Positions 1 to 3,971 of a stretch of DNA of 5,092 bases are shown here, one piece after another (the stretch's first letter is position 1; each line of letters begins with the position of its first letter). A model generated the notes under the pieces. It ran no database searches, was not told where the DNA came from, and saw only the letters and a program-made list of their open reading frames with translations. Origin of the DNA: Alphaproteobacteria bacterium (lineage in GTDB: Bacteria > Pseudomonadota > Alphaproteobacteria > UBA9219); assembly GCA_028716765.1 (NCBI GenBank), contig JAQUPC010000133.1, forward strand, positions 1 through 5,092, read 5' to 3'. The translations under genes were made by a program, and so were the position numbers.

Positions 1-531
1 GCCCTTGTCGTGATCGAAGAAAACGCCGGGGCTGCGGTGCATCTGGCTGACGATGACGCGCTCGGTGCCGTTGATGACGAACGTGCCGTTCGCGGTCATG
101 AGCGGCATATCGCCCATGTAAACGTCTTGTTCCTTGATGTCGCGGATCGACTTGACGCCCGTAGTCTCGTCGACGTCGAACACCGTGAGGCGCAACGTGA
201 CCTTAAGCGGCGCAGCGTAGGTCATGCCGCGCTGCTGGCATTCCTCCACGTCGTATTTTGGCTGTTCGAGTTCATAGCCGACAAAATCCAGAACCGCGCG
301 CTCGGCGAAGTCCTTGACCGGAAAAGCAGCCGAAAGGACTTCCTGAAGGCCCATGCGCTGGCGCTCCGCCTGCGGCACGTCCATCTGAAGAAAGTTCTCG
401 TAGGAGCGCCTCTGAACCTCAATCAGGTTCGGCATCTCCGCGACTTCGGGAATCCGTCCAAAGCTTTTGCGGATTTTATTCCGGCCAGTGAAGCTCTTGC
501 TCAACGCGGGGACAGGAGAATTCGATGCCAT
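1..531 (-). CDS. rpoB: RNA polymerase beta subunit, N-terminal part (3' end outside window)
   Basis: Encodes the first 177 residues of the beta subunit, the large catalytic chain of bacterial RNA polymerase; the gene continues beyond the left edge. I translated the minus strand by hand and the frame is open throughout. Recognisable family blocks are [11 protein letters not shown] (about 18-28), [16 protein letters not shown] (about 33-48) and [19 protein letters not shown] (154-172). The last block holds the region that in E. coli contains the N-terminal cluster of rifampicin-resistance sites (V161 appears equivalent to V146). The start ATG (529-531) is preceded by a GAGAGG ribosome binding site. 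Normally rpoB follows rplL closely; here it is about 2 kb away with other genes between, so it probably has its own promoter. The opposite-strand reading frame over this region is a shadow. Confidence 0.98.
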   Translation of the reverse strand, partial: MASNSPVPALSKSFTGRNKIRKSFGRIPEVAEMPNLIEVQRRSYENFLQMDVPQAERQRMGLQEVLSAAFPVKDFAERAVLDFVGYELEQPKYDVEECQQRGMTYAAPLKVTLRLTVFDVDETTGVKSIRDIKEQDVYMGDMPLMTANGTFVINGTERVIVSQMHRSPGVFFDHDKG

Positions 532-547
532 GATTGCCTCTCGTGCT

Positions 548-571
548 AAAAGCCGCGCGCGACGGCGCGGC
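548..571 (-). promoter_or_regulatory. terminator-like hairpin in the rpoB leader
   Basis: On the minus strand the sequence reads GCCGCGC, a 6-nt loop CGTCGC, then GCGCGGC and TTTT. This gives a perfect 7-bp GC-only stem followed by four U residues, ending 16 nt before the rpoB start codon. The shape is that of an intrinsic terminator or attenuator inside the 5' UTR. E. coli also has an attenuator upstream of rpoB, but this one is not demonstrably related. The U run is short, so partial termination or a translational effect through proximity to the GAGAGG site are both possible. Confidence 0.5.
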
Positions 572-619
572 GAAAATACGCCAGTTCTTGTCTTTCCGGT
601 GTTCTGGAATTCTGTGGGA

Positions 620-648
620 TGTATGAGGTTTAGACCGGCTTTCATCAA
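620..648 (-). promoter_or_regulatory. candidate rpoB promoter
   Basis: A minus-strand TTGATG (643-648) lies 17 bp from CATACA (620-625), a moderate match to sigma-70-type -35 and -10 boxes. Transcription would start near 613 and give a leader of roughly 80 nt that includes the hairpin at 548-571. A dedicated promoter is expected because rpoB is cut off from rplL, but the -10 match is only partial and other choices in this AT-rich stretch are possible. Confidence 0.3.
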
Positions 649-687
649 GTTATATATTTTTGACATTACGCCGAATATGAGCGCAAA

Positions 688-720
688 TAATAGTACTATG
701 TTCCTATTGTGATACTATTA
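688..720. promoter_or_regulatory. operator-like inverted repeat
   Basis: TAATAGTA (688-695) and its exact reverse complement TACTATTA (713-720) are separated by 17 bp. The left arm also overlaps a perfect 10-bp palindrome, ATAGTACTAT (690-699), so TACTAT occurs at 694 and at 713, 19 bp apart. The spacing resembles a dimeric or tetrameric repressor operator on one face of the helix. It lies between rpoB and the plus-strand micro-ORF at 737. A perfect -35-like TTGACA is present on the plus strand at 660-665 without a well-spaced -10. AT-rich sequence raises the chance of coincidence. Confidence 0.4.
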
Positions 721-736
721 GAGTGATGGAGTAAAA

Positions 737-896
737 ATGCAGGTGAAAATAGAAAAAAACGGAATAGTTCTGCCAGGAAAATGGCTCCCTCCTTTGCGTA
801 GGGCCATACGGCGATTCTTATGATGCTCAAAAAATGATATTCTATTTCCAGTCGGCCTTACTTTTCGAAAGGTCCCCCGCATTCAACCGATTCTGA
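737..896 (+). pseudogene. possible frameshifted small gene upstream of the VOC gene
   Basis: An ATG at 737 has a good ribosome binding site (GGAG, 728-731) and opens a 28-codon frame, beginning MQVKIEKNGIVLPGKW, that stops at 821-823. The next frame (+1) then reads CVGPYGDSYDAQKMIFYFQ and continues to a TGA at 894-896, just 4 bp before the AGGAGG of the VOC gene. Joining the frames near position 794 would give a protein of about 52 residues. The second frame has no start codon of its own. This suggests a small gene broken by a one-base shift, or a sequencing error. It could also be a genuine 28-aa peptide or chance. I recognise no family with certainty. Confidence 0.25.
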
Positions 897-912
897 CAAC
901 AGGAGGATGATC

Positions 913-1332
913 ATGGGAAATCCGTTTGTTCACATAGAGCTAACCTCGACGGACGCCGATAAGGCAAAAACCTTTTACAAGTCGCTCTTTGACTGGAAAC
1001 TCGAAGACATGCCGATGGAAGACGGCATGAACTACACAATGATCAACGTCGGCGAAGGAACGGGCGGCGGAATCATGAAGAGTCCAAAACCCGATATGCC
1101 CTCGGCGTGGATTCCCTATGTCATGGTCGACGACGTCGAAGCGGCAACGAAAAAGGCAAAGACGCTGGGCGGAACGATCATTAAAGATAAGACGGCGGTC
1201 AAGGATATGGGGTGGTTTTCCATCATCAAGGATCCATCCGGCGCCGTCCTCGGCCTCTGGATGCTCAATATGGAAAACAAGGAAAACATCGAAATGATGA
1301 AAAAGAAAAAGGAATGCTGCTCCTGTTGTTAG
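913..1332 (+). CDS. VOC family (glyoxalase/bleomycin-resistance fold) protein with Cys-rich tail
   Basis: A 139-residue single-domain member of the vicinal oxygen chelate superfamily, a fold of paired beta-alpha-beta-beta-beta modules often holding a divalent metal. Module 1 begins NPFVHIELTSTDADKAKTFY (His7 at a usual metal-ligand position), with FDWKLED and a GEGTGGGIM loop. Module 2 runs from WIPYVMVDDVEAA through AKTLGG to GWFSIIKDPSGAVLGLWML. The substrate cannot be inferred; relatives are usually annotated only as VOC or glyoxalase-like. The start is set at 913, not the in-frame ATG at 907, because AGGAGG (901-906) abuts 907 but lies 6 nt before 913. The C-terminus extends beyond the fold as KKKK (130-133), E, then CCSCC (135-139), an unusual candidate metal-binding or redox tail. 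The gene stands alone, opposite in strand to its ribosomal neighbours. Confidence 0.93.
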   Translation: MGNPFVHIELTSTDADKAKTFYKSLFDWKLEDMPMEDGMNYTMINVGEGTGGGIMKSPKPDMPSAWIPYVMVDDVEAATKKAKTLGGTIIKDKTAVKDMGWFSIIKDPSGAVLGLWMLNMENKENIEMMKKKKECCSCC

Positions 1333-1354
1333 GGTCTGCATTCATTAAACGTGG

Positions 1355-1453
1355 CGTCATTCCCGCGAAGGCGGGAATCCCATTTGTTTTGATTCAAATG
1401 AACCGAACGGGACTCCGGCTCGCGCTCGCTTCGAGTGCTTGTCCGGAGTGACG
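1355..1453. repeat. composite palindromic intergenic repeat 1
   Basis: A 99-bp element begins CGTCATTCC and ends GGAGTGACG (near-perfect inverted ends). It contains three hairpins: ATTCCCGC/GCGGGAAT around GAAG (1359-1378), CATTTG/CAAATG (1381-1400), and ACTCCGG (1412-1418) with CCGGAGT (1443-1449). It begins 22 bp after the VOC stop and sits between convergent genes, so it could end transcription from both sides, although no long T run follows. The ends match the GTCATTCCCGC style of the other elements in this window. Confidence 0.75.
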
Positions 1454-1510
1454 AATGAAAAAGTCATTTCGACCAATTACAAACTGATTGGGTACAAATC
1501 CTAATCAAAA

Positions 1511-1536
1511 CGGGCGGAAGTCGCAGCTGCCGTCCG
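1511..1536 (-). terminator. probable terminator (degenerate copy of the 24-nt hairpin)
   Basis: On the minus strand CGGACGG and CCGCCCG can pair with one A-C mismatch, and TTTT follows immediately. It lies 38 bp after the stop of the small gene ending at 1575. It aligns with the two perfect hairpins at 1893-1916 and 2374-2397, with a few substitutions and a 2-nt larger loop, so it looks like an eroded copy. Confidence 0.5.
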
Positions 1537-1574
1537 TCAATAACTGGGATGGCTTCAATTTTAACAAATCCAAT

Positions 1575-1826
1575 TTATCTACAATCGCATGTGGACAAAT
1601 TTTCCGCTTTAAGCCTTTTATAATTTTTCACAAAATCTTTTACTATAAATTCATAGGTCATTACAGCACCACCAATAATGGCTCCGCCCGTACCCCCTAA
1701 TGTTTTACCAGCTATAATTCCAACCCCGACGAAAGCAAGAGGAATGATCTTATGCGGTTTCCATTTAAAGGTTTGTTTTGCGACTTCTTGGAAAAGCTTC
1801 AATTTTGTTTTTGTCGCCTTATGCAT
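1575..1826 (-). CDS. small glycine-rich, probably membrane-associated protein, unknown function
   Basis: An 83-residue protein not assigned to a named family. Residues 1-26 are basic and amphipathic, with many Lys. Residues 27-40 (IIPLAFVGVGIIAG) and about 45-57 are hydrophobic, and the GGTGGAIIGG stretch (44-53) resembles a glycine zipper for close helix packing. The tail (63-83) is charged and ends CDCR. A short two-helix hairpin in the inner membrane is likely, with no signal-peptide cleavage site evident. The ATG at 1824-1826 has a strong AGGGGA ribosome binding site about 7 nt upstream. A terminator-like hairpin follows at 1511-1536 and another lies upstream at 1893-1916, so the gene is probably transcribed alone. 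Its codons are more AT-rich than those of the ribosomal genes, which suggests a different history. Confidence 0.75.
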   Translation of the reverse strand: MHKATKTKLKLFQEVAKQTFKWKPHKIIPLAFVGVGIIAGKTLGGTGGAIIGGAVMTYEFIVKDFVKNYKRLKAENLSTCDCR

Positions 1827-1892
1827 GTTAAATCCCCTTTAAAAAAATCGTCTTGCACTGTAACACAAAAATGTGAGGGTAATAACAGGAAA

Positions 1893-1916
1893 CGGGCGGG
1901 AGTCGCCTCCCGCCCG
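1893..1916 (-). terminator. 24-nt perfect hairpin terminator, copy 1
   Basis: Minus strand CGGGCGGGAG, loop GCGA, CTCCCGCCCG: a perfect 10-bp stem capped by a GNRA-class tetraloop, followed by TTTCC. It lies 32 bp after the stop of the small gene ending at 1949. The GNRA loop forms only in the minus-strand RNA (the plus strand gives UCGC), which supports a role in minus-strand transcription. The T run is short. Confidence 0.7.
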
Positions 1917-1948
1917 GTTAGCTAAAGCTCCATAATGGAATTTTTCGA

Positions 1949-2251
1949 TCAGCCGTACCTGTAGTGCTCGGCCCTCACTAATTCGTGTTTTCTATCCAGG
2001 GTTTCCATAATGTCCCTGTATTCTTGCTCAAATCTTCCCTTTATAACACCAGCAGCTCCGATAATTCCGCTCATGATGCCTAATGTTTTATTCGGGTTTC
2101 CAAGAATATCGGTCATATCTAAACCAACGGTATGTGCTCCCCAGGCCGTAATAAGTCCTGCCGCTAAGCCGAATAAAGCTGCCTGACCAAGAGTATTTGG
2201 AGTAAGTGCGGCATGAATGGCTAACCTATTTGGATGATATATATTATTCAT
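1949..2251 (-). CDS. small two-segment hydrophobic protein, unknown function
   Basis: A 100-residue protein that I do not recognise. Hydrophobic segment 1 covers about 22-38 (GQAALFGLAAGLITAWG). A short polar linker with DMTDILGNPN leads to segment 2, about 57-71 (LGIMSGIIGAAGVIK), which is rich in small residues. The tail (72-100) is highly charged and likely helical (RFEQEYRDIMETLDRKHE). It looks like a membrane hairpin with a cytoplasmic helical tail. From KTLG (55-58) onward it aligns without gaps to KTLG (41-44) of the 83-residue neighbour, with about 9 identities in 37 positions, hinting at distant paralogy. The ATG at 2249-2251 has a GAGGGG ribosome binding site, a good -10 box lies upstream, and a perfect hairpin follows the gene. 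Confidence 0.75.
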   Translation of the reverse strand: MNNIYHPNRLAIHAALTPNTLGQAALFGLAAGLITAWGAHTVGLDMTDILGNPNKTLGIMSGIIGAAGVIKGRFEQEYRDIMETLDRKHELVRAEHYRYG

Positions 2252-2284
2252 ATCTTGCCCCTCAATGTTGAGTCGGAATGGTTA

Positions 2285-2290
2285 ATTATA
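2285..2290 (-). promoter_or_regulatory. -10 box of the 100-aa gene
   Basis: A perfect TATAAT on the minus strand lies 33 bp upstream of the ATG at 2249-2251 and fits a start near 2278. The -35 position at 17-bp spacing (TCAATA, 2308-2313) is weak. Two direct copies of TAATTAT on the plus strand (2283-2289 and 2304-2310), 21 bp apart, flank or overlap the box and could be regulator sites, though AT-rich sequence makes this uncertain. Confidence 0.45.
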
Positions 2291-2373
2291 GATAATTTGC
2301 GCGTAATTATTGATGGCCCTGATGTTGCCCGAGGACTTAAGTAACATAAAAGCATGAAAGTAAAAAAGGAAAT

Positions 2374-2397
2374 CGGGCGGGAGTCGCCTCCCGCCCG
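2374..2397 (-). terminator. 24-nt perfect hairpin terminator, copy 2
   Basis: Identical over all 24 nt to the hairpin at 1893-1916 (10-bp stem, GCGA loop on the minus strand). Here it is followed on the minus strand by ATTTCC and six T (2362-2367), the best T run of the three copies. The nearest upstream minus-strand gene is rplL, so this probably ends the rplJL transcript after it has passed through the repeat at 2410-2528. It also isolates the promoter of the 100-aa gene from ribosomal transcription. Confidence 0.7.
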
Positions 2398-2409
2398 GTT
2401 CGGTTTCCC

Positions 2410-2528
2410 GTCATTCCGGCCAAGCGGCGAGCGAAGTGAGCCGCGCGAGCCGGAATCCAGTTTTGTTTTAAGATCCCCGCCTTCGCGGGGATAAGGTTTT
2501 TCTAAACTCCCCCGGATCAAGCCCGGGG
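2410..2528. repeat. mosaic of palindromic repeats downstream of rplL
   Basis: Three units lie in a row. The first is GTCATTCCGGC (2410-2420) closing on GCCGGAAT (2449-2456), with an inner GCGGC/GCCGC stem. The second is ATCCCCGC/GCGGGGAT around CTTC (2473-2492). The third is CCCCGG (2510-2515) pairing with CCGGGG (2523-2528). The last begins only 16 bp after the rplL stop and reads CCCCGG-GCTTGAT-CCGGGG on the minus strand, a form common in alphaproteobacterial intergenic repeats. Unlike the other elements, the outer ends do not match each other, so it looks like partial copies stuck together. No protein is encoded; reading frames through it translate repeats. Confidence 0.7.
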
Positions 2529-2544
2529 TCGTTAAGAAAAATCC

Positions 2545-2916
2545 TTACTTCACTTCAACCGTCGCGCCGGCGGCTTCAAGCTGCTTCTTGAACTTGTCGG
2601 CATCGCCCTTGGAAACGGCTTCCTTGACGGTCTTCGGCGCACCTTCGACGAGGTCCTTGGCTTCCTTAAGGCCGAGGCCCGTGATCGCACGGACTTCCTT
2701 AATGACCTCGATCTTCTTGTCGCCGGCCTTGGCGAGGATGACCGTGAACTCGGTCTGCTCTTCAGCCGCTGCCGCCGCCGGGCCCGCCGCTGCCGCCATG
2801 GCAACAGGAGCCGCCGCGCTGACGCCCCATTTTTCTTCAAGCATCTTCGACAGCTCGGCCGCCTCGATGACGGTCAGACCCGAAAGCTCTTCAACGATTT
2901 TATCAAGCTTAGCCAT
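2545..2916 (-). CDS. rplL: 50S ribosomal protein L7/L12
   Basis: The 123-residue stalk protein that recruits and activates translational GTPases (EF-Tu, EF-G, IF2). Residues 1-33 ([20 protein letters not shown] and following) form the N-terminal dimerisation helices that bind L10. About 34-53 is the flexible hinge, rich in Ala, Gly and Pro. About 54-123 is the globular factor-binding domain, with the typical [20 protein letters not shown] and the [13 protein letters not shown] block. The start is MAKLDK at 2914-2916, preceded by GAGGGAGAAG; an upstream in-frame ATG at 2953-2955 would add 13 residues that match no L7/L12 and is rejected. The gene is separated from rplJ by 182 bp containing a large palindromic repeat. 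An in-cell excess over L10 is expected, so separate control of this cistron would make sense. Confidence 0.99.
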   Translation of the reverse strand: MAKLDKIVEELSGLTVIEAAELSKMLEEKWGVSAAAPVAMAAAAGPAAAAAEEQTEFTVILAKAGDKKIEVIKEVRAITGLGLKEAKDLVEGAPKTVKEAVSKGDADKFKKQLEAAGATVEVK

Positions 2917-2960
2917 TTTACTTCTCCCTCGGTTAACGTTGGTTAGTGTAAACAATTACC

Positions 2961-3081
2961 GTCATTGCGAGCGCCTCTTGGGGTGCGAAGCAATCCAGTC
3001 CTCATGTTTCTATTTGCCGCGCCCTGCTTAAAACGAAAAGCGGGACTGGATTGCTTCGGGCCTTAAGGCCCTCGCAATGAC
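2961..3081. repeat. composite palindromic repeat between rplJ and rplL
   Basis: A 121-bp nested inverted repeat. The outer arms are GTCATTGCGAG (2961-2971) and CTCGCAATGAC (3071-3081), perfect over 11 bp. The inner arms GAAGCAATCCAGTCC (2987-3001) and its exact complement (3043-3057) are perfect over 15 bp. Such long perfect arms make a stable cruciform or RNA hairpin. The GTCATTGCGAG...GAAGCAATCCAG form is a familiar dispersed intergenic element in Alphaproteobacteria. In the transcript it would fold between the L10 stop (3099) and the L7/L12 ribosome binding site. Confidence 0.88.
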
Positions 3082-3098
3082 GACAGAAACGAACCTCC

Positions 3099-3617
3099 TT
3101 ACGCCGCCTGCTTGCTGCGTGCCGACATAACGCGGGCCAGCTGACCGGCCGGAGCCTGCAGCACGCCTGCGATTTTCGTGGCCGGAGCCAGAAGCAGCCC
3201 GATCATCTTGCCGCGCAGTTCATCGAGCGACGGCAGAGTCGCCAGCGCCATCGCGCCTTTGGCGTCCAGAATCTTGTCGCCCATCGCCGCCGCGACGATC
3301 TTGAGCTTGTCGTTCTTTTTGGCGAACTCGGCCGCGACCTTGGCCGCCGCCACAGGGTCTTTCGAGAACGCAAGCGCCGTCGGGCCTTTCAGATACGGCG
3401 TCAAGCCTTCGAGAACGGTGTCCTTGATGGCGCGCCGGGTCAGCGTGTTCTTGCCGACTTTCATCGTCACGCCCGCCGCGCGCATCGCACGGCGCAGCTC
3501 AAGCGTTTGGGCGGCGTTCAACCCGCTTTGCTGAACGACGACCATAAGACCCGCGTCCTTGACTTCACTTCCCAGAACCTCAACGAGCTTCTTTTTGGCT
3601 TCGCGATTGGCACTCAT
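3099..3617 (-). CDS. rplJ: 50S ribosomal protein L10
   Basis: A 172-residue protein that anchors the L7/L12 stalk to 23S rRNA and represses its own operon by binding the mRNA leader. The N-terminal RNA-binding domain (about 1-130) shows MVVVQQSGLNAAQTLELRRA (25-44), then VGKNTLTRRAI and the GPTALAFS block. The C-terminal helix (about 135-172, with MIGLLLAPATKIAGVLQAPA) carries the docking sites for L7/L12 dimers. Length is typical for Alphaproteobacteria and a little longer than in E. coli. The ATG at 3615-3617 follows an AGCGGGG ribosome binding site about 7 nt upstream. The 354-bp gap before the gene holds the candidate promoter, the L10-binding leader and a palindromic repeat. Confidence 0.99.
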   Translation of the reverse strand: MSANREAKKKLVEVLGSEVKDAGLMVVVQQSGLNAAQTLELRRAMRAAGVTMKVGKNTLTRRAIKDTVLEGLTPYLKGPTALAFSKDPVAAAKVAAEFAKKNDKLKIVAAAMGDKILDAKGAMALATLPSLDELRGKMIGLLLAPATKIAGVLQAPAGQLARVMSARSKQAA

Positions 3618-3655
3618 GTTAAACCCCGCTTTGTTGTTCTCGTTAGTCCCATTGC

Positions 3656-3761
3656 GTCATCCCCGTAAAAACGGGGATCCAGCGGCGAACGTCTGCGAGC
3701 CATAAGGCTCATATCGCCGCAGACGCGGCTTAAGCTGGATTCCCGCTTACGCGGGAATGAC
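3656..3761. repeat. composite palindromic repeat within the rplJ leader
   Basis: A 106-bp nested palindrome. The outer arms are GTCATCCCCG (3656-3665) and CGGGAATGAC (3752-3761). Each end is itself a hairpin: CCCCGT/ACGGGG on the left and TTCCCGC/GCGGGAA on the right. Inside are GGATCCAGC with GCTGGATTCC, then GTCTGCG with CGCAGAC, and a central AGCC-ATAA-GGCT. It lies between the L10-binding site and the rplJ ribosome binding site, so every rplJ transcript that starts at the leader promoter would carry it. It encodes no protein. Confidence 0.85.
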
Positions 3762-3799
3762 AAAACTTTTTCTATCCGAGGGAGAAGAGTCGAAACGCG

Positions 3800-3849
3800 C
3801 GCCGGAAAGGCGTCGGTGGCTTGCGAGCCTGCCCCGGCGAAAACCGGGG
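3800..3849 (-). other. cluster of small hairpins in the rplJ leader
   Basis: Three short stem-loops follow the L10-binding fold on the minus strand: CCCCGG-TTTTCG-CCGGGG (3832-3849), GGCT-CGCA-AGCC (3818-3829) and CGCC-TTTCC-GGCG (3800-3812). They may belong to the autoregulatory leader RNA. The first, flanked by TGA and followed by CAGG, could instead be half of a palindromic repeat. No T run follows any of them, so termination is unlikely. Confidence 0.4.
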
Positions 3850-3857
3850 TCATTTCA

Positions 3858-3913
3858 ACCCGTCTATGCTGGCGTTTTAACCGGCCTTATCGGCCGGACC
3901 CGCAGTCTCGGAC
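3858..3913 (-). promoter_or_regulatory. L10 autoregulatory mRNA leader (r-protein L10 binding site)
   Basis: The minus-strand RNA can fold as GUCC (3910-3913) with GGGU (3858-3861), an internal loop of GAGAC (3905-3909) against UAGAC (3862-3866), UGC with GCA, then a perfect CCGGCC-GAUAA-GGCCGG hairpin (3881-3897). The purine-rich GA-containing asymmetric region is what is known for the kink-turn-like site bound by the L10-(L7/L12) complex upstream of rplJ, and the location is exactly where that leader is found across bacteria. Binding of excess L10 would lower translation of rplJ and rplL. The fold is inferred by eye. Confidence 0.65.
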
Positions 3914-3924
3914 AGGACATCGCC

Positions 3925-3954
3925 TCTATAAACGAAAGATTCGTCTAAAGGCAA
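3925..3954 (-). promoter_or_regulatory. candidate rplJ promoter
   Basis: Minus strand TTGCCT (3949-3954) and TATAGA (3925-3930) are separated by 18 bp, each matching four of six consensus bases. Transcription would start near 3918, just a few bases before the L10-binding fold, which is the expected arrangement for an rplJ-specific promoter. A weak stem ACGAA-TCT-TTCGT in the spacer (3932-3944) could alternatively be a leaky end for the rplKA transcript. Confidence 0.4.
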
Positions 3955-3971
3955 TCAAAAAATCTCGTTCC

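Noticed and set aside
10..549. 179-codon plus-strand open frame opposite rpoB
   Set aside because: It is the antisense shadow of the conserved rpoB N-terminus; the minus-strand translation matches RpoB throughout, and the plus frame has no ribosome binding site.
467..712. 81-codon plus-strand frame overlapping the rpoB start
   Set aside because: It crosses the rpoB coding start and leader, has no ribosome binding site and no protein-like pattern.
907..912. ATG at 907 as the VOC start
   Set aside because: AGGAGG at 901-906 would touch the codon directly; ATG at 913 has proper 6-nt spacing and matches the family N-terminus.
940..1341. Minus-strand frame opposite the VOC gene
   Set aside because: The plus strand carries a clear VOC protein with AGGAGG; the reverse frame is a shadow rich in His/Phe/Asp.
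1212..1451. 79-codon plus-strand frame across the VOC 3' end
   Set aside because: It is out of frame with VOC and its second half is a translation of the palindromic repeat (VIPAKAGIP...).
2248..2520. 90-codon minus-strand frame downstream of rplL
   Set aside because: It is mostly translated repeat and terminator sequence; it also overlaps the promoter of the 100-aa gene.
532..2544. Insertion sequence or integrative element carrying the VOC and small genes
   Set aside because: No transposase, integrase, terminal inverted repeats bounding the segment or target duplication can be seen.
2917..2955. Upstream ATG at 2953-2955 extending rplL by 13 residues
   Set aside because: The extra residues match no L7/L12 family member, and the strong GAGGGAGAAG sits before the internal MAKLDK start.
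2588..3031. 147-codon plus-strand frame opposite rplL
   Set aside because: Antisense shadow of rplL and of the adjoining repeat.
1355..3761. CRISPR array suggested by several repeats
   Set aside because: The repeats are palindromic, differ from each other and lie singly in gene gaps; there are no uniform spacers or cas genes.
3614..3948. Small frames on both strands in the rplJ leader
   Set aside because: They translate palindromic repeat and leader RNA structure, with no ribosome binding site or conserved pattern.
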